Shown here: positions 56,225 through 64,000 of the stretch, piece after piece | Layout: every line of letters begins with the position of its first letter | How positions within the stretch are numbered: position 1 is the stretch's first letter | Source: Kosakonia cowanii JCM 10956 = DSM 18146 | GTDB taxonomy: Bacteria; Pseudomonadota; Gammaproteobacteria; Enterobacterales; Enterobacteriaceae | Length of the DNA stretch: 64,000 nt | Assembly: GCF_001975225.1 (NCBI RefSeq) | Contig: NZ_CP019445.1 | Coordinates: 744,001 to 808,000 of the forward strand | Direction of reading: 5' to 3' | Notes under the pieces: model-generated | Told to the model about the DNA's origin: nothing | What the model saw: the letters and a program-made list of their open reading frames with translations, nothing else | The model's database searches: none | Program-made: the position numbers and the translations under genes

Positions 56225-58789
56225 TCACACCGCGATGCGTTGCAGCGCCTGCGCCAGCTGCGCGCGGGTGAAGGGCTTGCGTAACAGTTCGACCTCCGGC
56301 AGCGCCGGGTTGTGGGCAGGGCGCAGATCCTGGCCGCTGATCAGCAGCATCGGCAAGTTTGGCGCGTGCTGGCGAGCGGCGGCGATCACCTCCGCACCGC
56401 TTAAACGCCCCGGCAGCATTAAGTCGCTGATCAGTGCGCCAATCTCGGTGGAAGCCGCAAGCATCTGTAGCGCCGCATCGCCGTTTTCCGCCTCCAGCGT
56501 CAGGTAGCCCAGCTCGTGAAGCTGCTCGCACAGGGTCTGGCGCACGTCGGCTTCATCCTCCAGCACCAGAATCAGCGTATCGCTGTGCACATGGCGCGCA
56601 TCGCTGGTCGGTTCAGCGCTGCTCACCGCCGGAAGAGTGGCGCGCGGCAGTTGTAAACGCACTGTGGTGCCCTGCCCTGGGGCGCTTTCGATCTCCACGC
56701 GCCCGCCGGACTGGCGCACAAAGCCGTAAACCATTGATAAGCCCAGCCCGCTGCCGCTGCCGGTCTGTTTGGTGGTGAAGAAGGGTTCAAACACCCGCGC
56801 TTTGACCTCCTGGGACATACCGCAGCCGCTGTCGATCACCTCCAGCGCCACCATATCCTGCCTGCGTCCGTCGGTGCGGGTGACGCGCTGGTTCCAGGTG
56901 CGCACTTTGATCACGCCCGTTTGCCCCTCCATCGCATCGCGGGCGTTCATCACCAGGTTGATGATGGCGTTCTCCAGTTGCCCGACGTCGATCCACGCTG
57001 GCCAGGCGGCGTGCTGCGCTTCAATCTCAAGGGCCAACGTTGAGGGGAGCGAGTGGCGCAGCAGCTCCTCGAGATTCTCCAGCAGCGCCTGCATCTCTAC
57101 CGCGTGCGGGTGGAGCGACTGCTTGCGTGAGAAGGCCAGCAGCCGCTGGGTGAGCAGCGCCCCGCGCTCGGCGGCTTTCAGCGCGCGTGAGATGCGCGCT
57201 GCGTCCGGCGAGTCGGTTGAGGCCAGCTCCAGGCTGCCAATAATCACCGCCAGCAGGTTATTAAAATCATGCGCCAGCCCGCCGGTAAGCTGGCCGACCG
57301 CTTTCATCTTCTGGCTGTGCAGCAGCGCCTCCTCCAGCCCTTTGCGCTCGGTACGATCCAGCACCACGTTAACCATGCCGCGCCCCGGCACCGGGCTGAA
57401 GCGCAACTCAATGGTGCGGTTATCCGCCAGCCGCAGCTCCTGGGTTAACGGCAGCGGGCGCGCCAGATTCTCCTGCACATGGCCGGGAAGATCGCTCACC
57501 TGGCGCAGCAGGCTGTGGTAGTGCTGACCGCGCCGCAGCGGCTCCTCGCCCAGGCCCAACAGCAGCGGGTATTGCGGGTTCCACACTACCAGGCAGCCCT
57601 GGTTATCAAACAGCGCAAAGCCGTCGCGCATGGCATGAAAGGTGGTCTCCAACTGCGTGCTTTTCTCTTTCAAAAGCGTGGAGGTGTGCTCCAACGAAGC
57701 GGTGTTGCGGGCAAAGACGTTAAAGGCGCGCGCCAGCTCGCCTAATTCGTCGCGCCGTTGCAGCGCAGGCACCGAAACATTGGATTCCCCGCGCGCCAGC
57801 CGCGACATGGCGCGTGAAATGGCGGTCAGGTTCGATCCCAGATTGCGGTAGATATACCAACCGGCGCAGGCGGTGATCGCCAGCGCCAGCAGCGCGAACA
57901 GGCTGATAAAGATGCTGATGGAGCGCATCTCCTGGTGGCTCTGGGCGGTGCGCTGTTCAGAGGCCTGCGCCACTTCCGCCACATACTGGTTGATATCGTT
58001 ATTAAGCAGCGCGCCCAGCGCTTTGATATGAAACATCGACCAGGTGATCGCCAGATCGCTCTCCTCCAGCTGGCCCGCGAGCGGCATCAGCTTGTTAAGC
58101 TCGGCCTGAAAATCGGGCAGGATAAAATCGAGCAGCGGATCGCCCGCCCGCGTTGGGAGCTGGCCGACAATCTCTGCCAGCTGCGCCAGCGTGGCGCGCG
58201 GTGATGGCGTCTGAATGGCAGCGAGAAGCAATCTGTCCATCTCACTGAGCAGGCGCGGATCGGGGGTGTTCAGCCCGTCGCGCGCGGCGATGGTCTGCAA
58301 ATGGCGTAAATAACTCTGATTCTGGTAGAGGGAGCTGAGCAGCGCGTTGCGCTCAAGGTGGCGGCGCTGCCCGCGTTGCAGCATCTCCGTGACGCTCTGC
58401 TGTAACGCCTGGCTGCGGCGGGTGATCTGCGCCACCAGCTGCGGTTCGAGCCGCGCCAGCGGCGCGTTTGCCAGCTGTGTGAGCGAGCGTTGCAAGGCGC
58501 TTTGCGTTGCTTTCAGCCGCTCCGCTTCCCCTTTATATTCCTGCGCGCCAACCACCTGCGAAAGCCGCACCGCAGCAGTGGCGACGCTGGCGGTATCGCG
58601 CGCGAGGTTCATGCTGGCGGTCATATCATCCAGCGTCTGCTGCTGCACCTGCTCCTGCAACTGGCTGGCATGGCGAAAGCCGAGCACCGCCACGGCGCAG
58701 ACCATTAACGTCACCGCCACCACCAGCACATTGAAAAAGAGCAGTCGCCCGCGGGCGCTGGTGAAAAAGGGGTTGGCGCGATACGGCAT
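56225..58789 (-). CDS. Hybrid sensor histidine kinase
   Basis: 854 residues. TM1 is at about 14-36, then a helical periplasmic domain to about 295, TM2, and HAMP (AISRAMSRLARGESNV). A PAS-like domain follows (ETTFHAMRDGFALFDNQG), then HisKA with the H-box GGLAHDFNNLLAVI, HATPase (NLVMNARDAMEG, GSGSGLGLSMVYGF) and a C-terminal receiver (LVLEDEADV, LISDLMLPG, LLRKPF). No separate output regulator is near. The ATG at 58789 follows GGAGCCGCT. It is divergent from the sugar operon, suggesting it senses the same substrate. Confidence 0.92.
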   Translation of the reverse strand: MPYRANPFFTSARGRLLFFNVLVVAVTLMVCAVAVLGFRHASQLQEQVQQQTLDDMTASMNLARDTASVATAAVRLSQVVGAQEYKGEAERLKATQSALQRSLTQLANAPLARLEPQLVAQITRRSQALQQSVTEMLQRGQRRHLERNALLSSLYQNQSYLRHLQTIAARDGLNTPDPRLLSEMDRLLLAAIQTPSPRATLAQLAEIVGQLPTRAGDPLLDFILPDFQAELNKLMPLAGQLEESDLAITWSMFHIKALGALLNNDINQYVAEVAQASEQRTAQSHQEMRSISIFISLFALLALAITACAGWYIYRNLGSNLTAISRAMSRLARGESNVSVPALQRRDELGELARAFNVFARNTASLEHTSTLLKEKSTQLETTFHAMRDGFALFDNQGCLVVWNPQYPLLLGLGEEPLRRGQHYHSLLRQVSDLPGHVQENLARPLPLTQELRLADNRTIELRFSPVPGRGMVNVVLDRTERKGLEEALLHSQKMKAVGQLTGGLAHDFNNLLAVIIGSLELASTDSPDAARISRALKAAERGALLTQRLLAFSRKQSLHPHAVEMQALLENLEELLRHSLPSTLALEIEAQHAAWPAWIDVGQLENAIINLVMNARDAMEGQTGVIKVRTWNQRVTRTDGRRQDMVALEVIDSGCGMSQEVKARVFEPFFTTKQTGSGSGLGLSMVYGFVRQSGGRVEIESAPGQGTTVRLQLPRATLPAVSSAEPTSDARHVHSDTLILVLEDEADVRQTLCEQLHELGYLTLEAENGDAALQMLAASTEIGALISDLMLPGRLSGAEVIAAARQHAPNLPMLLISGQDLRPAHNPALPEVELLRKPFTRAQLAQALQRIAV

Positions 58790-58813
58790 AGCGGCTCCGG
58801 AAGAGGTCACAAC

Positions 58814-58830
58814 AGTGGCGTGGCGCCACT
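58814..58830. promoter_or_regulatory. Candidate operator between kinase and sugar operon
   Basis: AGTGGCG-TGG-CGCCACT, a perfect seven-base inverted repeat, lies 25 bases before the kinase start and about 85 before the ABC ATPase gene. The binding protein is unknown. Confidence 0.4.
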
Positions 58831-58914
58831 ATGACAAATATGAACAGCTTCTGACATTCTCCATTTACCAACGTGTGATGAAGTGCGTAAATCGTCACTC
58901 GCAGGAGCTTCGTC

Positions 58915-60437
58915 ATGCCAAATGTGCCCGTGCTGGAGATGCGTAATATTGCCAAAGTGTTCGGCAAGTTTTACGCCCTCAAAGGGGTGGACCTGACGGT
59001 CTGGCCCGGCGAGATCCATGCCTTAATGGGAGAGAACGGTGCCGGCAAAAGCACGCTGATGAAAATCCTCGCCGGGGCCTACACCGCCACCAGCGGCGAG
59101 ATCCTGATCGACGGCACGCCTCACACCATTCGTGGGCCAAAAGATGCCCTCGGGGCAGGCATCACCCTGATCTACCAGGAGATGCAGCTCGCGCCGAATT
59201 TAACGGTGGCGGAGAACATCTTTCTCGGCAGCGAAATCGCACGCGGCGGTTTGGTGCAGCGCAAAACCATGGCGGCGCAGGCGCAGGCGGTGATTGACCG
59301 TCTCGGTGCCAATTTCAGCGCCACCGACCGGGTGATGAAGCTGACCATCGCCGAGCAGCAGCAGGTGGAGATCGCCCGCGCGCTGCACCGCAACAGTCGT
59401 ATTCTGGTGATGGATGAACCCACCGCCGCCCTCTCCTCCCGTGAAACTCACCGCCTGTTTGAACTGATCATGCGCCTGCGCGATGAGGGGATGGCGATTA
59501 TCTATATCAGCCACCGCATGGCGGAAGTGTATGAGCTTTCGGATCGCGTCAGCGTGCTGCGCGACGGCCAGTATGTGGGCAGCCTGACGCGCGACAGCCT
59601 GAATGCCGCCGAACTGGTGCGCATGATGGTCGGGCGACCACTCAGCGATCTGTTTAATAAAGCGCGCGATATCACCCCGGCAAACCGCGCCTCACCGTTC
59701 ACCATCTCACCGATGGCGGCAAGATCCAGCCGGTCAGCCTGCAGGTGCGCGCCGGTGAAATTGTCGGCCTTGCCGGGCTGGTTGGTGCCGGGCGATCCGA
59801 ACTGGCGCAGCTGATCTTCGGCGTGCGCAAAGCGACTGGCGGCATGATTGAGATCGATGGCGAACCGGTGGTGATCCACTCCCCGCGTGCGGCGATCGAT
59901 CTCGGCATCGGCTTTTTGACCGAGAACCGCAAAGAGCAGGGGCTGTTCCTTGAACTGGCGGCGCAGGAGAACATCACCATGGCGACGCTGGAGCGCGATG
60001 CGTCATGGGGCATGCTGAACCGCAAAAAGGCGCAAACCCTCTCCGATGACGCCATCAAATTACTCAATATTCGCGTGCCGCACGCGCAGGTACGGGCAGG
60101 CGGTTTGTCCGGCGGCAACCAGCAAAAACTGCTTATCTCGCGCTGGGTGGCGATTGGCCCACGCATCCTGATCCTTGATGAGCCGACGCGCGGCGTTGAT
60201 GTCGGTGCGAAGAGCGAGATCTACCGGATCATGAACCAGATGGCGCGCGAAGGGGTGGCGATCCTGATGATCTCCAGCGAACTGCCGGAGGTGGTCGGCA
60301 TGAGCGACCGCGTCTACGTGATGCGCGAAGGCACTATCGCCGGCGAGTTGCAGGGCGAGGCTATCACCCAGGAAGAGATTATGACGCTGGCGACCGGCGT
60401 TAACGACACCCATCACCAGGCGGTACACCATGACTGA
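58915..60437 (+). pseudogene. Sugar ABC transporter ATP-binding protein, frameshifted
   Basis: An RbsA/MglA-type double ATPase of about 507 codons. The first half is in one frame: Walker [14 protein letters not shown], signature [15 protein letters not shown], Walker [13 protein letters not shown]. The second half is in another: [45 protein letters not shown]. The frame changes near 59660-59680 (GCGCGATATCACCCCGGC), consistent with loss of one base; the first frame then runs to a stop at 59814. Without repair no full ATPase is made, which would stall the transporter. A sequencing error is a real alternative. It overlaps the permease gene by eight bases. Confidence 0.85.
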
Positions 60438-61440
60438 AATGAAACCACACCCGGCCACCACGCCGCAGCAGGAGGCCAAATCTGCCTCCTCCAAAAAAGT
60501 GCTGATGGGCGATCTGATGCAAACTGTCGGCATCCTGCCGATTCTCATCCTGATCGTCGCGGTTTTTGGCTTTATCGCGCCGAACTTCTTTACCGAGAGC
60601 AACCTGCTCAACATTACCCGCCAGGCATCAATCAACATCGTGCTGGCGGCAGGTATGACCTTCATCATTCTGACCGGCGGGATCGACCTTTCGGTTGGTT
60701 CGATCCTCGGCACCACGGCGGTGGCGGCGATGGTGGTATCGCTGATGCCGGAGCTGTCGATGCTCTCGGTGCCCGCTGCGCTGATGCTCGGCCTGCTGCT
60801 CGGCCTGTTTAACGGCGCGCTGGTCGCCTTTGCCGGGCTACCGCCCTTTATCGTCACGCTCGGCACCTATACGGCGCTGCGCGGCGCGGCCTATCTGCTG
60901 GCGGATGGCACTACCGTTATCAACTCCGATATCAGCTTTGAGTGGATCGGCAATAACTACCTCGGCCCGGTGCCTTGGCTGGTGGTGATCGCGCTGGCGG
61001 TGATTGCGGTGTGCTGGTTTATTCTGCGCCGCACCACGCTCGGCGTTCATATCTACGCGGTCGGCGGCAACATGCAGGCAGCGCGCCTTACCGGCATCAA
61101 AGTGTGGCTGGTTTTACTCTTCGTCTACGGCATCAGCGGGCTGCTCTCCGGCCTTGGCGGGGTGATGAGCGCCTCGCGCCTCTACAGCGCCAACGGCAAC
61201 CTCGGCATGGGCTACGAGCTGGATGCGATTGCGGCGGTCATTCTCGGCGGCACCAGTTTTGTCGGCGGTATTGGCACCATCACCGGCACGCTGGTCGGCG
61301 CGTTAATCATCGCCACCCTTAACAACGGCATGACGCTAATGGGCGTCTCCTACTTCTGGCAACTGGTGATCAAAGGGGCGGTGATCATCATAGCGGTGCT
61401 GATTGACAAATACCGTACCCGACACCATCAGGCAGCATAA
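60430..61440 (+). CDS. Sugar ABC transporter permease (RbsC-like)
   Basis: 336 residues with about nine helices. It has the RbsC/BPD_transp_2 features [49 protein letters not shown] and [18 protein letters not shown]. It forms the membrane channel with the adjacent ATPase. Substrate predicted to be a pentose or ketose from the downstream enzymes. Confidence 0.93.
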   Translation: MTEMKPHPATTPQQEAKSASSKKVLMGDLMQTVGILPILILIVAVFGFIAPNFFTESNLLNITRQASINIVLAAGMTFIILTGGIDLSVGSILGTTAVAAMVVSLMPELSMLSVPAALMLGLLLGLFNGALVAFAGLPPFIVTLGTYTALRGAAYLLADGTTVINSDISFEWIGNNYLGPVPWLVVIALAVIAVCWFILRRTTLGVHIYAVGGNMQAARLTGIKVWLVLLFVYGISGLLSGLGGVMSASRLYSANGNLGMGYELDAIAAVILGGTSFVGGIGTITGTLVGALIIATLNNGMTLMGVSYFWQLVIKGAVIIIAVLIDKYRTRHHQAA

Positions 61441-61480
61441 TAAAACCCTACAAAACAGTAACATAAGTGAGGATTACAGC

Positions 61481-62422
61481 ATGCGTCTTAAACCTCTTGT
61501 CACCGCGCTCTGCGCCACGGCCCTGCTCGCCGCGACACCGTTCGTTCAGGCGAAAGAACTGAAATCTATCGGCGTTACGGTAGGCGATCTCGCCAACCCC
61601 TTCTTTGTGCAGATCACCAAAGGCGCGGAGCTGGAAGCACGCAAGCTGGCGGGCGATAAGGTCAAAGTGACGCTGGTCTCCAGCGGCTACGACCTCGGTC
61701 AGCAGGTTGGCCAGATTGATAACTTTATCGCGGCGAAGGTCGACATGATCATCCTCAACGCCGCGGATTCAAAAGGCATCGGCCCGGCGGTTAAGCGGGC
61801 GAAAGAGGCCGGAATTGTGGTAGTGGCGGTGGACGTGGCGGCAGAAGGTGCCGACGCGACAATTACCTCCGATAACACCCAGGCGGGCGAAATGGCCTGT
61901 AAATACATCACCGATCGCCTGAAGGGCAAAGGCAATGTGGTGATCATCAACGGGCCGCCGGTTTCCGCAGTACAGAACCGTGTCGAAGGGTGCCAGAAAG
62001 AGTTTAAACGTCACCCGGATATCAAGGTGCTCTCGGATAACCAGAACGCCAAAGGCAGCCGTGAAGGCGGGCTGGAAGTGATGACCTCCCTGCTGGCGGC
62101 GAACCCGAAAATCGATGGCGTGTTCGCGATTAACGATCCGACAGCGATCGGTGCCGATCTGGCAGCCAAACAGGCACAGCGTAACGAGTTCTTTATCGTT
62201 GGCGTCGACGGCAGCCCGGATGGTGAAGAGGCGCTGAAGCGTAAGAACTCGCTGTTCGTTGCCACCCCGGCGCAAGACCCGCAGGTGATGGCGGCGCGCG
62301 CGGTGGAGATTGGTTACGACATTCTGCAAGGCAAGCCCGCGCCGAAAGAGCCGGTGCTGATCCCGGTGACGCTGATCGATAAGCAGAGCGTTGCCAACTA
62401 CAAAGGCTGGACGGTGAAATAA
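61481..62422 (+). CDS. Periplasmic sugar-binding protein
   Basis: 313 residues. Signal peptide MRLKPLVTALCATALLAATPFVQA, then a RbsB-type binding fold: GVTVGDLANPFFVQITKGAE, ILNAADSKGIGPAVKRAKE, VDVAAEGADATITSDN, GVDGSPDGEEAL. It delivers the sugar to the permease. ATG at 61481 follows GTGAGGATTACAGC; upstream in-frame codons overlap the permease. Confidence 0.92.
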   Translation: MRLKPLVTALCATALLAATPFVQAKELKSIGVTVGDLANPFFVQITKGAELEARKLAGDKVKVTLVSSGYDLGQQVGQIDNFIAAKVDMIILNAADSKGIGPAVKRAKEAGIVVVAVDVAAEGADATITSDNTQAGEMACKYITDRLKGKGNVVIINGPPVSAVQNRVEGCQKEFKRHPDIKVLSDNQNAKGSREGGLEVMTSLLAANPKIDGVFAINDPTAIGADLAAKQAQRNEFFIVGVDGSPDGEEALKRKNSLFVATPAQDPQVMAARAVEIGYDILQGKPAPKEPVLIPVTLIDKQSVANYKGWTVK

Positions 62423-62469
62423 GCCCTCTCCCTCCCCGCGCGGGAGGGAAAGCGCCATACGGAGAGACG

Positions 62470-63156
62470 ATGAAACGCTCTGCCATTAATGACATTCTCG
62501 GCCACACGCGGCAGTTTTTCTCGAAGCACGACGTGCATCTGCCGCCTTTTGCCAGCTTTGCGCCGACCCAGTGGCGTGAGCTGGATCATGAGGCGTGGCG
62601 TGAAGTGTTCGAGCTAAAGCTGGGGTGGGATGTCACCGCCTTTGGCGGCGACAACTTTTACGCCGAGGGGCTGACGCTCTTTACCCTGCGCAACGGCTCG
62701 CCGGACGGTGCGCCTTTTGCTAAGTGCTATGCAGAGAAGATCATGCATGTGCGCGACGGGCAGCTAACGCCAATGCATCTGCACTGGCGCAAGCGCGAGG
62801 ACATCATTAATCGCGGCGGCGGAAACTTAATTATTGAACTGTGGAACGCGGATGCGCAGCACCAGACTGACAGCAGCGACGTTACCGTGGTCATCGATGG
62901 CTGCCGACACACGCACGCGGCGGGCAGCCAGCTGCGCCTCTCACCAGGGGAAAGCATTTGTGTCACACCGGGGCTTTATCATAGCTTTTGGGGCGAGCCG
63001 GGGTTTGGCGATGTGCTGGTCGGCGAGGTCTCATCGGTTAACGATGACCAGCACGACAACCACTTCCTCAACCCGGCGAACCGCTTTAGCGACGTGCTGG
63101 AGGATGAACCGGCACATCTGGTGCTCTGTAATGAGTACTCACTCTTTTTAGGGTAA
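62470..63156 (+). CDS. D-lyxose (D-mannose) ketol-isomerase
   Basis: 228 residues of the D-lyxose isomerase cupin family. PMHLHWRKREDIINRGGGNL carries two of the metal His and a Glu; LYHSFWGE carries another. The enzyme interconverts D-lyxose and D-xylulose, and D-mannose and D-fructose, using a divalent metal. It lies 47 bases after the binding protein gene and 21 before an aldolase. E. coli O157 has a related isomerase in a similar sugar-ABC cluster. Confidence 0.87.
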   Translation: MKRSAINDILGHTRQFFSKHDVHLPPFASFAPTQWRELDHEAWREVFELKLGWDVTAFGGDNFYAEGLTLFTLRNGSPDGAPFAKCYAEKIMHVRDGQLTPMHLHWRKREDIINRGGGNLIIELWNADAQHQTDSSDVTVVIDGCRHTHAAGSQLRLSPGESICVTPGLYHSFWGEPGFGDVLVGEVSSVNDDQHDNHFLNPANRFSDVLEDEPAHLVLCNEYSLFLG

Positions 63157-63177
63157 AGGAGGCGGTTATGCCCATGA

Positions 63178-64000
63178 TCTCTCTCGCCGCAGGGCTGGCG
63201 CATGCGCGCGAGCACCAGTATGCCCTGGGCGCATTTAACGTGCTCGACTCCCACTTTCTGCGCGCGCTGTTCGCCGCCGCAAAGCGTGAGCGCTCGCCGT
63301 TTATTATCAATATTGCCGAAGTGCACTTTAAGTATGTCTCGCTGGAGTCGCTGGTGGAGGCGGTGAAGTTTGAAGCCGCGCGCAGCGATATTCCGGTGGT
63401 GCTTAACCTCGATCACGGGCTGCATTTTGAGTCGGTGGTACGCGCCCTGCGCCTCGGTTTCAGTTCGGTGATGTTCGACGGCTCCGCGCTGGAGTATGAA
63501 GAGAATATTCGCCAGACTCGGGAAGTGGTGAAGATGTGCCACGCCGTGGGCGTCTCGGTGGAGGCAGAATTAGGCGCGGTTGGCGGTGATGAGGGCGGCG
63601 CGCTGTATGGCCACGCCGATGAAGCCTGCTTTACCGATCCGGCGCTGGCGCGGGAGTTTGTCGATCGCACCGGCATCGACACGCTGGCGGTCGCCATCGG
63701 TAATGCGCACGGCAAATATAAGGGCGAACCGAAGCTCGATTTCGCCCGCCTCGATGCCATTCGCCAGCAGACCGGCCTGCCGCTGGTGCTGCATGGCGGT
63801 TCGGGCATCAGCGATGAGGATTTTCGTCGCGCCATTTCGCTTGGCATTCATAAAATCAACTTCTACACCGGCATGTCTCAGGCGGCGCTTGGCGCCATTG
63901 AGCAGCGCATGGCGGATCGCCAGCCGCTGTATGATGAGTTCGCCCAGTTGCTGCTCAGTGTTGAAGAGGCGATTGCCGATACGGTGGCCGGGCAGATGCG
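63178..64000 (+). CDS. Class II ketose-bisphosphate aldolase, truncated by window end
   Basis: 274 codons visible, starting MPMISLAAGLAHAREHQ after AAAGGAGGCGGTT. LNLDHGLHFE holds a catalytic Asp and zinc His; VEAELGAVGG, IGNAHGKYKG and LVLHGGSGIS hold the other zinc and phosphate-binding residues of the FbaA/GatY/KbaY family. It would cleave tagatose- or fructose-1,6-bisphosphate (or a ketose-1-phosphate) to triose phosphates. The subtype cannot be set from sequence alone. It is the last visible gene of the sugar operon. Confidence 0.88.

Noticed and set aside
55280..56284. 334-codon frame opposite the nucleotidase gene
   Set aside because: His-rich antisense shadow; the minus-strand gene has a signal peptide and clear motifs.

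Overview
The window is enterobacterial chromosome (Enterobacterales, family Enterobacteriaceae, close to the Enterobacter/Kosakonia/Citrobacter group; the genus cannot be fixed from sequence reading alone). Much of it follows the E. coli 94-min order: gdx(sugE)-ecnB-ecnA-efp-epmB-yjeI-groL-groS-yjeH-fxsA-aspA-dcuA-cutA-dsbD-yjdC-pheU, and further right proP, yjcZ-crfC, yjdM and phnF/phnH. Genus-specific insertions break up this backbone.

Bases 1-23,050 are mostly backbone: a guanidine-II riboswitch in front of gdx, the two entericidin lipoproteins, EF-P with its beta-lysine enzyme EpmB, GroES/GroEL behind a sigma-32 promoter, and the aspartase/dicarboxylate carrier/CutA/DsbD block. Insertions here are a chemoreceptor, a very large intimin-type inverse autotransporter with a small lipoprotein and a ToxR/CadC-like membrane regulator, and a LysE exporter with an AraC regulator beside tRNA-Phe.

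Bases 23,050-44,040 are accessory. The tRNA is followed by about 3.7 tandem copies of a ~162-bp unit that carries the tRNA 3' end and its own terminator (rtT-like). Then come an AT-rich decayed stretch, a type VI secretion Rhs effector module (Eag chaperone, PAAR-Rhs with a predicted ADP-ribosyltransferase tip, candidate immunity gene), a ClbS-like protein, a SymE toxin gene with a structured antisense-type leader, a small SnoaL/HxlR/SDR cluster, and a complete-looking type I-E CRISPR-Cas locus: 24 repeats, cas3-casA-casB-cas6e-cas7-cas5-cas1-cas2 and a WYL-domain regulator. The cas1 gene has no usable start in its own frame and lacks the expected N-terminus, so spacer acquisition is probably impaired while interference genes look intact.

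Bases 44,040-54,200 return to backbone with changes: a NicO metal exporter, osmosensing ProP with a CRP site, an inserted kdgT with a KdgR-like box, the CrfC dynamin pair, YjdM, and a collapsed phosphonate operon in which phnF and phnH survive, phnG is a 24-codon scar and phnI onward is gone.

Bases 54,200-64,000 hold a low-molecular-weight phosphatase, a UshA-like nucleotidase lacking its catalytic His-Asp pair, a hybrid sensor kinase, and divergent from it a sugar operon: ABC ATPase (frameshifted), permease, binding protein, D-lyxose isomerase and class II aldolase (cut by the window end). The operon reads as a pentose/ketose uptake and catabolic system.
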